Shown here one piece after another: positions 51,419-59,561 of a stretch of DNA of 64,000 bases. Below the pieces are notes generated by a model. The model was not told the DNA's origin, searched no databases, and saw nothing but the letters and a program-made list of their open reading frames with translations. The DNA is taken from contig CAZMNW010000020.1 of assembly GCA_964567755.1 (NCBI GenBank), forward strand, positions 62,001-126,000, read 5' to 3'. Each line of letters starts with the position of its first letter. The first letter of the stretch is position 1. Position numbers and translations under genes: made by a program. Origin of the DNA: DASRJW01 sp964567755 (GTDB lineage Bacteria > Krumholzibacteriota > Krumholzibacteriia > G020349025).

Positions 51419-52605
51419 AGCCACGTATCGCTTTCCCGCGCATCACGTTCTGGAGGGGTGTGTTCGGGCTCATCGTCGCTGCCGGCCTGGTGGCGACCTG
51501 GGTGCGTTTCACCCGGGGATTGGGGGCGAGCACGAATCTCTCCGACCAATTTCCGTGGGGACTGTGGATCGGTTTCGATGTGCTCTGTGGCGTCGGGCTG
51601 GCGGCGGGAGGCTTCGCCGTCACCGCGATGGTGCACATCTTCCACATCGAACGCTACAAGCCGATCCTGCGGCCGACGATTCTGACCGCCTTCCTCGGCT
51701 ACTTGCTGGTGATCGTGGCGCTGCTCTTCGACCTCGGGCGGCCGTACCGGATCTGGCATCCGCTGGTCATGCGGAACCCGCACTCGGTAATGTTCGAGGT
51801 CGCCTGGTGCGTGATGCTCTACACCACGGTGCTGGCACTCGAGTTCAGCCCCATCGTGTTCGAGAAGCTGCGCATGCAGCGGCCCCGGCGCGTCCTGCAC
51901 GCCATTTCCGTGCCGCTCGTGATCGTGGGGGTGTTGCTCTCGACGTTGCACCAATCCTCACTCGGGTCGCTGTTCTTGATCATGCCGCAGAAGTTGCACC
52001 CGCTGTGGTACACGCCGATGCTGCCGGTGTTCTTCTTCATCTCCGCGCTCGGCGTCGGCTTCGCCATGGTCATCTTCGAGTCCTATTTGAGTGGGAAGGC
52101 CTTTGGCAAACAGCTCGAGCTGTCGTTGCTCTCCGATCTGGCACGCGTCGTCGTCGTGGTGCAACTCGTCGCCCTGGTGTGGCGGCTCGAGGACCTGGCG
52201 TTCCGTGGCGCCTGGGAGCACCTCTGGGCCACGACGTTGCCGGCCGCCGCGTTCGCCGCCGAGATGATCGTGGGTGCCATCGTTCCCATCGTGCTCTTCG
52301 CCGTGCCGCGCTGGCGCCAGAATCCGCACACCTTGTTCCTGGGCTCGGCGTGCGTCGTCTCGGGTTTCGTGCTCAATCGGCTGAACGTCGGCATCACCGG
52401 ACTCGAGCTGGGCACCGGGCAACGTTACTTCCCGAGCTGGATGGAAGTCGCGGTCACCATGAGCATCGTGGCGATCGGTTTCGCGCTGTTCGGCGTCGCC
52501 TGCAGGACCTTACCGATCTTCGAATCGCCCAAGGCGCAGATCCGGCGGTTGCGTCGCGGCCGGCTGGCCACGACGCCAGCGCAACCGGCTTCAGCGCAGG
52601 CATGA
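51415..52605 (+). CDS. NrfD/HybB/PsrC-family quinone-interacting membrane protein
   Basis: 396 residues with about nine to ten membrane helices. HybB-like features are NLSDQFPWGLWIGFDVLCGVG near the start (shown in parts: NLSDQFPWGLWIGFD), ALLFDLGRPYRIWHPLVMRN, VAWCVMLYTTVLALEF, and STLHQSSLGSLFLIMPQKLHPLW. The latter resembles [NiFe]-hydrogenase cytochrome b subunits of the HybB branch. These proteins exchange electrons with the quinone pool and some move protons. No hydrogenase, nitrite reductase or molybdopterin catalytic subunit is encoded in this operon, so its electron source or sink must come from elsewhere. Confidence 0.9.
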   Translation: MKPRIAFPRITFWRGVFGLIVAAGLVATWVRFTRGLGASTNLSDQFPWGLWIGFDVLCGVGLAAGGFAVTAMVHIFHIERYKPILRPTILTAFLGYLLVIVALLFDLGRPYRIWHPLVMRNPHSVMFEVAWCVMLYTTVLALEFSPIVFEKLRMQRPRRVLHAISVPLVIVGVLLSTLHQSSLGSLFLIMPQKLHPLWYTPMLPVFFFISALGVGFAMVIFESYLSGKAFGKQLELSLLSDLARVVVVVQLVALVWRLEDLAFRGAWEHLWATTLPAAAFAAEMIVGAIVPIVLFAVPRWRQNPHTLFLGSACVVSGFVLNRLNVGITGLELGTGQRYFPSWMEVAVTMSIVAIGFALFGVACRTLPIFESPKAQIRRLRRGRLATTPAQPASAQA

Positions 52606-52645
52606 GGGTCGAGTCACAGGGTCGCAAGGACCCTCGGGAGGAGCC

Positions 52646-53500
52646 ATGGATGCAATCGGGCGCAGAGAAGCAGGAATGCAGCGCGCGCGCGTCGTTCCCG
52701 AAGGCGAGGCGCCCTGCATCTGGATGTTGGCGGGTGTCTTGAGCTGTTGGATCTGCGATCTGCAGCTGGACTGTGAGCGCTGCCCTCTGGATGCGGCACT
52801 CCGACACGAGACGCGGCGTTTGCTGAAGCCGCCGGTGGATGCGGTGCTGGACCGCGCAGCCAACGCGCGGCCAGCCTCCGAGTCCGCGGCGCCGGAGAAT
52901 CCGAGTCGAGAGCAAGGCGTGCATGATCTCGAGATGCGAGATCTCCCCGCGCTCGACCCGGACGCCCTCTACTCGCGCGGCCACCTTTGGGTGCGATTCG
53001 AGGCCGATGGCAGGGCGCGCGTCGGCCTCGATGCATTCGCCGCCCGAATCGTCGGGCGGCTGCGTTGTGTTGTGCTGCCACTCGTCGGCTCACGCCTGCA
53101 GCGGGGGCGGCCTTGCACTTGGCTGGACCAACCCGGGGGAACCTTGACGTTGCTGGCACCAATCACGGGTCAGGTGTTGGAATGCAACGAGAAATTGGCT
53201 TGCGGCACTGATTTCGAGCTGCACGATTCGATGGCAGACGCGTGGCTGTTCGTGCTGCAACCTCACCGTCCACGCAAGGAGTCGGCAGCCCTGCTGCACG
53301 CCGAGACCTTTTCCGCCATGGTGCAAAGAGATGTCGAATCATGGCACCAGGCTCTGGTCCAAGCGCTCGACGTCGTGACTATGTCCGGGGGTGAAACGAT
53401 GGCGGACGGGGGAGTGCCCGTGCACAGCACCATCGAGCTCCTCGGATCGCGCGGGATGCATCGACTGGCAGCTCGATATCTGCATCCGTCTCGCGCTTGA
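52646..53500 (+). CDS. Cysteine-motif plus GcvH-like protein, second in the cluster
   Basis: 284 residues. The N-terminus carries a cysteine motif (APCIWMLAG, SCWICDLQLDCERCPLDAAL; Cys24, 34, 37, 43, 46) of the kind CxWMxAGV....C.....CxxC..D.AL that I recognise from the start of other GcvH-like redox-associated proteins and that probably binds a metal or cluster. A GcvH-like domain follows at about 105-210 (SRGHLWVRFEADGRARVGLD, LLAPITGQVLECN, AWLFVLQPH) with no lysine at the lipoyl position (GGTLTLLAP). The C-terminal helix region is about 70 residues. It is 40 bases downstream of the NrfD-like gene. ATG 52676 is an alternative start. Confidence 0.75.
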   Translation: MDAIGRREAGMQRARVVPEGEAPCIWMLAGVLSCWICDLQLDCERCPLDAALRHETRRLLKPPVDAVLDRAANARPASESAAPENPSREQGVHDLEMRDLPALDPDALYSRGHLWVRFEADGRARVGLDAFAARIVGRLRCVVLPLVGSRLQRGRPCTWLDQPGGTLTLLAPITGQVLECNEKLACGTDFELHDSMADAWLFVLQPHRPRKESAALLHAETFSAMVQRDVESWHQALVQALDVVTMSGGETMADGGVPVHSTIELLGSRGMHRLAARYLHPSRA

Positions 53501-53579
53501 AGCGGCACGGCAACCTCTGGGACAAGGCGTGCGGCGAGCAAGGACAAAAGAGTCCAGCGATCGCCTGACTGACGACACC

Positions 53580-53608
53580 TTGCCGTAGTGAATCTAGACG
53601 GTTACATA
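53580..53608 (+). promoter_or_regulatory. Possible promoter for the haem-sensor two-component operon
   Basis: TTGCCG (53580-53585) and TACATA (53603-53608) are separated by 17 bases within an AT-rich stretch in the 148-base gap before the histidine kinase gene. The hexamers are imperfect; read-through from the sigma-54 operon upstream is also possible. Confidence 0.3.
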
Positions 53609-53648
53609 CAAAACAGGAAGACTCGATCGCCAACCGCGGAGATGCGGC

Positions 53649-55400
53649 ATGGATGCGGACAAGCGCGATGCCAGCCAGCCGGACAGCAAGACAGGAGGAG
53701 CTGAGGCCGAGGCGGCCGGGGGCCTGTCTCCCGCTTCACAGCGGCGCTCGAGATTCTTCCATCACCTGAGTATTCGTCTCTTTTTACTCTTGTTTGGCTC
53801 CATCGTGGTGCTCTTGGCGCTCTTCACCGGGCTTGTGGTGCGTGAGCATCGCCGGCACCTCATGGCCACGGTGAGTCTGAGCGCTGGCCGCGCCAGCGAC
53901 ATCATCCGGCACACGACACGTGCCAGCATGCTGCGCAGCCAACGCACCGAGCTGCACGAGATCATGCAGAATCTCGGCACCCAGCCAGGGATCGACCTCG
54001 TGCGCGTCTACAACAAGCAGGGTGTCATCATGTTCTCCACCCGCGCCGACGAGCTGCGGCACCAAGTCGACCTGCAAGCCGAAGCCTGCCACCGTTGCCA
54101 CGCGCAGGAATCGCCCCGTCAGGTTCTTGCGGGTGGCGATGCCGCGCGCATTTTCGCCAACGGTGACCACCGCGTCTTGGGTTGGATCAGTGCCATCCCC
54201 AACGCACCCGATTGCTTCACGGCTCCCTGTCATGCTCATCCGCGCGAACAAACTGTTCTCGGTGTGCTCGACGTTTGGATGTCGCTCGACACACTGGATG
54301 CGCAGATGCAGGCGAGCAGCCGCCACATGAGTCTGATGGCGGTGGCGGTGGCCGCGATGGTCGCCCTGGCTTTTGCCTGGCTCATCTTGCATCTGGTGCA
54401 ACGGCCCGTGGAGCGTCTGATCGGGGCCACACGCGATGTCGCGGCCGGCAACTTGGAGCACACGATCGAGCACGGCGCAGACGACGATCTCGGCGACTTG
54501 GCGCAGTCGTTCAACACGATGACGCGACGGCTGCAGCATGCGCGTGCCGAGAACCGCCATTGGGCGCAGACGCTCGAGGAGCGCGTGGCCGAAAAGACGC
54601 GTGAGCTGCAGCGTGCGCATGCGCACCTGGGGCAGATGGACCGCATGGCGTCGCTCGGCAAGCTCTCGGCCACCGTCGCGCACGAAATCAACAATCCGTT
54701 GTCGGGGATCTTGGTGTCGGCGCGGTTGGTGGAGCGCACGCTGGAGGGTGGCGATTTTTCGCCACAAAGCCAGGAGTCCATGCACCGTTCGCTGCAAATG
54801 ATCGGTTCCGAATCGCGCCGTTGCGGCGAGATCGCCCGCAACCTGCTGGCGTTCGCGCGCACTGCCGCGCCGCGGACAGAATCGGTGTCGCTAACGGCGT
54901 TGCTGGCGCGCTGCCTCGAGCTGGTGCGCCATCATCTCGAATTGGCCAACATCACGGCGCGCCAGGAGCGAAGCGGCGAGGATGATTTCGCCGACTGCTC
55001 CGCGGGCGAGATCCAGCAAGCCGTCTTGGGATTGTTGGTGAACGCGGTCGAAGCCATGCCGAGCGGAGGCATGCTCACCTTGCACCTGCGTCTCGAACCG
55101 GACGTGATCCGGATCGCGGTGCAGGACACGGGTGTGGGGATCGCCGCCGAGATCCTGCCGCGCATTTTCGAGCCCTTCTTCACCACGAAATCGGACACGA
55201 GTGGGGTCGGACTGGGACTGGCGGTAGTCTACGGCATCATGCAACGCCATGGGGGCAAGGTGGAAGTGGAATCGAAGGTGGACGCCGGCAGCACATTCAC
55301 CCTGGTGTGGCCGCGCCGCGCCGCGGGGCCGGAAGTGCCGGGCCCCGGCATGTGCGGCGACTCGCGTTTGACGGAGGCCCCCGAGGAGATGCGCTCATGA
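53649..55400 (+). CDS. Sensor histidine kinase with two c-type haem motifs in the periplasmic domain
   Basis: 583 residues. Two membrane helices (about 41-64 and 228-250) bracket a periplasmic sensor domain holding CHRCH (147-151, CxxCH) and CFTAPCH (189-195, Cx4CH), both c-type haem attachment patterns. A HAMP domain (about 250-305), coiled coil, HisKA with phospho-acceptor His345 (VAHEINNPLSG) and an HATPase domain (LLVNAVEAMPSGG, VQDTGVGI, FEPFFTTK, GVGLGLAVVYGIM) follow. It probably reads periplasmic redox state or a haem ligand (NO, O2, CO). Its stop overlaps the regulator's start, so the pair is cognate. Start has GGAG eight bases upstream. Confidence 0.92.
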   Translation: MDADKRDASQPDSKTGGAEAEAAGGLSPASQRRSRFFHHLSIRLFLLLFGSIVVLLALFTGLVVREHRRHLMATVSLSAGRASDIIRHTTRASMLRSQRTELHEIMQNLGTQPGIDLVRVYNKQGVIMFSTRADELRHQVDLQAEACHRCHAQESPRQVLAGGDAARIFANGDHRVLGWISAIPNAPDCFTAPCHAHPREQTVLGVLDVWMSLDTLDAQMQASSRHMSLMAVAVAAMVALAFAWLILHLVQRPVERLIGATRDVAAGNLEHTIEHGADDDLGDLAQSFNTMTRRLQHARAENRHWAQTLEERVAEKTRELQRAHAHLGQMDRMASLGKLSATVAHEINNPLSGILVSARLVERTLEGGDFSPQSQESMHRSLQMIGSESRRCGEIARNLLAFARTAAPRTESVSLTALLARCLELVRHHLELANITARQERSGEDDFADCSAGEIQQAVLGLLVNAVEAMPSGGMLTLHLRLEPDVIRIAVQDTGVGIAAEILPRIFEPFFTTKSDTSGVGLGLAVVYGIMQRHGGKVEVESKVDAGSTFTLVWPRRAAGPEVPGPGMCGDSRLTEAPEEMRS

Positions 55401-56749
55401 ACCGAGCATGCGGCAAGATTCTGGTCGTGGACGACGAGAACGCTGTGCGCGAGTCGTTGCACGAGTGGTTCGTCAAGGACGGGCACGAGGTTGCGATCGC
55501 GGCCAACGCCAAGGAAGCGCTGCAGCGGCTGCAAGAACACCCCGGAACGTGGGATGTCGTGCTGCTCGACATTAAAATGCCGGGGATGGACGGCATGGAG
55601 CTGCAGCGGCGGATTCATGCCCTCGATGCCAGCATCGTCGTCGTCATGATCACGGCGTACGCAGCGGTCGACACGGCGGTCGCGGCGCTCAAGTCGGGTG
55701 CCTACGACTACGTTACCAAGCCCTTCGACCCCGATCACTTGAGTGCGCTCATTCGCAAAGCTCTCCAGCATCGGCAGCTGCAACGCGAGAATGTGCGCCT
55801 GCGCGACCAGATCACCGAGCAAGAGCGCGGCGACGAAATCATCGGCCAGAGCAAACAGATGCAAGAGACCTTCGAGCTGGTACGCGTCGTGGCCCCGACC
55901 GATTCCACGGTCATCATTCGCGGTGAAAGCGGCACGGGCAAAGAGCTCATCGCGCGCGCCATTCACGCCCACAGCCGCAGGCGTTACTTCCCGCTGATTC
56001 CCGTCAACTGCGGCGCGTTGGCCGAGGGCATCCTGGAAAGCGAGCTCTTCGGCCACGAACGCGGCGCCTTCACCGGCGCGCACTACCGCCGCAAAGGCAA
56101 GCTCGAGATGGCCGATGGCGGCACATTGTTCCTCGATGAAATCGGCAACATCGCCATGAAGACGCAGATGGACCTGTTGCGCGTGCTCGAGACCAAGCAG
56201 TTCACGCGGCTCGGCGGCAACGAGGTCGTGAGCGTCGACTTTCGCGTCATCTGCGCCACGAACCGCAGCCTGGAACAGGCGCTGCAGACTGGCGAGTTCC
56301 TCGAAGAGCTCTATTATCGGATCAATGTGTTCGCCATCCATTTGGCGCCGCTGCGCGAGCGCAAGAGCGATGTCCCCGCGCTGGTGGAGCACTTCGTGCG
56401 CAAATTCAGCTTGGCCATGGGCAAACGTGTCGAAGGCTTGATGCCCGAGGCGTTGGACCGGCTCATGCACCATACGTGGCCGGGCAACGTGCGCGAGTTG
56501 GAGAATGCCGTCGAGCGCGCCATGGTGGTCGGCCGGCCGCCGCTGTTGCGGCTCGAAGATTTCTCGCTGCACTTCGACAATGGCTTGCACCCGGCGGAAG
56601 GCGACTCGCTCGAGGAGGTGGAGCTCGCCCACATCCGTCACGTGTTGGAACAGCAGAACTGGAACATCACGCGCACGGCCGACGTTCTTGGCATCAATCG
56701 CGTCACCCTGTACAACAAAATCAAGAAGTTCGGTCTGCGGAAGGAATGA
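55397..56749 (+). CDS. NtrC-family sigma-54-dependent response regulator
   Basis: 450 residues. A receiver domain with phospho-Asp58 (VVLLDIKMPG) and Lys108 (YVTKPFD), a full AAA+ domain (Walker A GESGTGKE, intact GAFTGA in ERGAFTGAHYR, Walker B TLFLDEIGN, arginine region EELYYRINVFAI), and a Fis-type helix-turn-helix at the end (ITRTADVLGINRVTLYNKIKK). ATGA overlap with the haem-sensor kinase stop. Likely activates the -24/-12 promoter at 49813 that drives the GcvH-like/HybA/NrfD genes, and perhaps the one at 37689. Confidence 0.95.
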   Translation: MNRACGKILVVDDENAVRESLHEWFVKDGHEVAIAANAKEALQRLQEHPGTWDVVLLDIKMPGMDGMELQRRIHALDASIVVVMITAYAAVDTAVAALKSGAYDYVTKPFDPDHLSALIRKALQHRQLQRENVRLRDQITEQERGDEIIGQSKQMQETFELVRVVAPTDSTVIIRGESGTGKELIARAIHAHSRRRYFPLIPVNCGALAEGILESELFGHERGAFTGAHYRRKGKLEMADGGTLFLDEIGNIAMKTQMDLLRVLETKQFTRLGGNEVVSVDFRVICATNRSLEQALQTGEFLEELYYRINVFAIHLAPLRERKSDVPALVEHFVRKFSLAMGKRVEGLMPEALDRLMHHTWPGNVRELENAVERAMVVGRPPLLRLEDFSLHFDNGLHPAEGDSLEEVELAHIRHVLEQQNWNITRTADVLGINRVTLYNKIKKFGLRKE

Positions 56750-56750
56750 G

Positions 56751-57290
56751 ATGCAGGAGATCTGGATCCTGCCGCTCCCCGGGGCCGAGAGCGTCGAAAT
56801 TGCGCGTGTCGCCTTGGAGGTCGAAGAGCAGCTGCATCGGCCGGTCGTGGTCGGCGAGGCGCGGCAGAGCGTCGATGCAGCTTACGATCCGATGCGCGAC
56901 CAGTTCAATTCGCGGATTCTGCTGCAGTGGCTAGTGGAGGTGCGCCCCCGCCAGGCCGAGCGCGTTCTCGGCATCACCGGGCTCGATCTCTTCATCCCCG
57001 TCCTCACCTTCGTCTTTGGTGAGGCGCAGCTCGGCGGTTGCGCGGCCGTGGTGTCCTGGTCGCGTTTGGACAATCGTTACTACGGCTTGGGCGCGGATGC
57101 GAGCCTGCGACACGATCGCCTGGTGAAGGAAGCGATTCACGAGCTCGGTCATACTTATGGCCTGTTGCATTGTTTGGACACGCAATGTGTCATGCGCCGT
57201 TCGACCTATGTCGAGCAGATCGATCTCAAGCTGCGCCGGTTCTGCATGTCCTGCGCGCGGGCGATGCAGGTCGGGGCCACGGACAGCTGA
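56751..57290 (+). CDS. amzA: Archaemetzincin zinc metalloprotease
   Basis: 179 residues, typical length. The family's extended zinc motif is exact: HELGHTYGLLHCLDTQCVM (HExxHxxGxxHCxxxxCxM), with the closing CMSCARAM that supplies the structural second zinc site. The N-terminal half shows the usual ILPLPGAESVEIARV and GITGLDLFIPVLTFVFGEAQ. It has no signal peptide. It starts one base after the NtrC-type regulator stop, placing a cytoplasmic protease in a redox two-component operon. Substrates of bacterial archaemetzincins are poorly known. Confidence 0.93.
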   Translation: MQEIWILPLPGAESVEIARVALEVEEQLHRPVVVGEARQSVDAAYDPMRDQFNSRILLQWLVEVRPRQAERVLGITGLDLFIPVLTFVFGEAQLGGCAAVVSWSRLDNRYYGLGADASLRHDRLVKEAIHELGHTYGLLHCLDTQCVMRRSTYVEQIDLKLRRFCMSCARAMQVGATDS

Positions 57291-57652
57291 TCCAGGCTCA
57301 AGGACCGAAATCGATGCTGCAACTCGCGGTGTTCGGCATCGCTTTCTGGTGAGTCGGCGCGCTGCCGCGGATCCAATCCACCGTCCAGAACCTCCAACTG
57401 CAGCGTGCTGCGGCGATCCCGAATATGATTGGCGAGCAGATTGCGCGCGGTTCGGAACACGTATGCGCGCGCTTTGTCGGGCTCCCGGAGCAGCGGCGCC
57501 TGCGCCACGAAACGCGTCAGCGTTTCCTGACACAGATCCTCGGCCGCGTCGGCGTCGCGCAGCCGCCGGCGCAACCACGCCAACAACTCGGGGCGCAGGC
57601 GCTCGAGCCATACGGCGTCGTACGCGAATCTCGGGTCGTGCTCCTTGTCCAT
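57206..57652 (-). pseudogene. 3'-truncated ECF sigma factor gene (region 4 missing)
   Basis: From ATG 57652 the frame encodes a normal ECF region 2 (LLAWLRRRLRDADAAEDLCQETL, YVFRTARNLLANHIRDRRS) up to SPESDAEHRELQHRF near base 57300, after which the codons simply read the opposite strand of the archaemetzincin 3' end and stop at 57206. The whole promoter-contacting region 4 (about 55-60 residues) is absent. A deletion or rearrangement junction therefore lies close to 57295, just past the archaemetzincin stop. The 148-residue product could at most act as an incomplete sigma; I treat it as a broken gene. Confidence 0.7.
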
Positions 57653-57716
57653 GGCCTCCGGATCCGTCCCGGAACGTCCCCGCTCCAGTTCTGAAGACAC
57701 GCGAGCGAGTGAAAGG

Positions 57717-59561
57717 TTACGGAGACCGTCCCGGTGTCGGTGCCTGGAGCACGTGAGACAGACTGTCGGCAGCCGCTGACCGCCCGGTCGTTCGGTACAG
57801 GCTTCCCAGTGCACCCAAGGTCGCCGCGAGATCTGGGTGCAGGATGTCCAGCTGCTGCCGCTGAATGGCGAGCGCCTCGGCGAGCGCGGCTTCCCCATCC
57901 GCATATCGCCCCAGATCGATGAGAATCGTTCCGAGGTCGGTCAGGCTGGCTGCGACTTCAGGGCTCTGGTCGCCGAAAGTCGCACGCTGCGCATCCACCC
58001 CCATCTCGTACATGGCCCGTGCGCGATCGAGGACACCGATCTCGCGATAACCGCGCCCGAGAGCCTGATACAGACGTCCCCCCAACTCGGGTGAGTCGAT
58101 CGCCGTCCGAACGCGCTCGGCACGTTCGTCCAAGACCTGTCGAGTGAGAGTCGGGTTCTCGCGCTCGTGCTCCGAATCGGAGCCGGCAAGAATCTCGAGC
58201 ACGAGGGCGCTCGCGCTGCGGGCCTTCTCAAGCGCGACCAGGGCCTCATCACGCTCTTGTCGTGCACTTCCGGCTTGCCTCGCCGTCCCGACCAGCCCGG
58301 CGCCGAAGACGAAGACGACGATCGCGACGGCGGTGATGGCCGCGCGACGGCGAGAACTCGTGCTCCCGAGGCGGTCGATGAAATTCTGCCGCCTCGGCCC
58401 CACAAGCTGGCCCGCCTGGGAACGTTCGAGATCCTCGAGTAGCGTTTGCACGGAGGGGTAGCGGTCGGCGGGATTCTTTCCCAGCGCCTTGAGCGCGATA
58501 TGGTCGAGGTCTCGCACCAACTGCTTACGCCAGCCACGCTGGCGCGCAGGCGTCTCCGCTCGCGCGAGCGCCATGCTCGGGGCCACGGCTTGCGCATGAA
58601 TGACCGCCCGGGAGACCTCTCCCGGCGCCGAAGCGCGCGGGCCATGCGGCCATTGGCCAGTCAACAGTTCGTAGAGTACGACCCCGAGAGAGAAGACGTC
58701 CGTGGCCGTCGTGACCGGCTCGCCGAGGATCTGTTCGGGAGCGGCGTAGTCGAGGGTGAGTCGCGGTCGAGACGAAACCGACGTTGCATGCTCGGGGTCC
58801 AGGAGCTTGGCGATGCCGAAGTCGAGGAGCTTCACCTCTCCGTGATTGGACACGAAGATGTTGCTTGGTTTCAGATCCCGATGCACGATCAGGTTCTGGT
58901 GCGCGTACGCCACGGCACGGCAGGCCTGTTGGAACAGGCGCAGTACGGAAGCTAGGTCCTCGCTGCGCCGCACGCAGTAGTCGGTGATCGGCTCGCCCTC
59001 CACGTACTCCATGGCGAAGTAAGGCAGACCATCCTCGGTGGTGCCTCCGTCCACGAGTCGAGCAATGTGCGGGTGATCGAGTCGAGCCACGATGCGGCGT
59101 TCCAGGACGAAGCGCGGCAAGACTTCGTCGGGGTCGAGGCTCCCCTTCATCAATTTGATCGCCACGCGTTGTTCGAACTCGCCGTCGGCGCGCTCTGCCA
59201 AGTACACCACGGCCATGCCGCCGCGACCGATCTCGCGCACGATGCGCCAGGGGCCAATCCGGTGTCCTGGCCCCACGGGTTCTGGATCGCGGCCGCCGCG
59301 TCGCGGCTCTCGTGCGCTCGTCAACGCTTCGGGAACGAGCTCCAGCGCCGGGCGCGCGAGGAAGTCCTCGGCGCGTTTGTCGGCGGCAAGCAGCTGCTTG
59401 ACACGATCGCGCAGGTCCTGGTCTGTGCCACAGGCACGATCCAGGCAGCCCTCGAGCTCCGACGCCGGAAGTTCGAGAGCCTCGTCGAGCACTTGGGCGA
59501 TGCGCTGCCAGCGTGCCGAGTCGACGGCGCTGAGCTCCGCTCTGAAGCGCGGAGGTCTCAT
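57717..59561 (-). CDS. Membrane-anchored Ser/Thr protein kinase with TPR sensor tail
   Basis: 614 residues. Hanks-type kinase domain at about 105-385: glycine loop IGRGGMAVVYLA, Lys136 (VAIKLMKG), catalytic Asp229 (HRDLKPSN), DFG at 247-249, and APEQ. A membrane helix (about 405-425, AITAVAIVVFVFGAGLVG) leads to an outer helical region with TPR repeats (about 495-600, ALGRGYREIGVLDRARAMYE, LTDLGTILIDLGRYADGEAAL, TLGALGSLYRTTGRS). Its ATG overlaps the ECF sigma stop by four bases, a sigma/kinase pairing common in acidobacteria, planctomycetes and related candidate phyla. The TPR region is shorter than in many relatives and ends abruptly at PTPGRSP. Confidence 0.9.
   Translation of the reverse strand: MRPPRFRAELSAVDSARWQRIAQVLDEALELPASELEGCLDRACGTDQDLRDRVKQLLAADKRAEDFLARPALELVPEALTSAREPRRGGRDPEPVGPGHRIGPWRIVREIGRGGMAVVYLAERADGEFEQRVAIKLMKGSLDPDEVLPRFVLERRIVARLDHPHIARLVDGGTTEDGLPYFAMEYVEGEPITDYCVRRSEDLASVLRLFQQACRAVAYAHQNLIVHRDLKPSNIFVSNHGEVKLLDFGIAKLLDPEHATSVSSRPRLTLDYAAPEQILGEPVTTATDVFSLGVVLYELLTGQWPHGPRASAPGEVSRAVIHAQAVAPSMALARAETPARQRGWRKQLVRDLDHIALKALGKNPADRYPSVQTLLEDLERSQAGQLVGPRRQNFIDRLGSTSSRRRAAITAVAIVVFVFGAGLVGTARQAGSARQERDEALVALEKARSASALVLEILAGSDSEHERENPTLTRQVLDERAERVRTAIDSPELGGRLYQALGRGYREIGVLDRARAMYEMGVDAQRATFGDQSPEVAASLTDLGTILIDLGRYADGEAALAEALAIQRQQLDILHPDLAATLGALGSLYRTTGRSAAADSLSHVLQAPTPGRSP

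Noticed and set aside
50685..52742. A 685-codon plus-strand frame across the HybA/NrfD genes
   Set aside because: It is in a different frame from HybA and NrfD, is Arg/Ala-rich, lacks membrane or cysteine motifs, and would destroy two clear overlapping genes.
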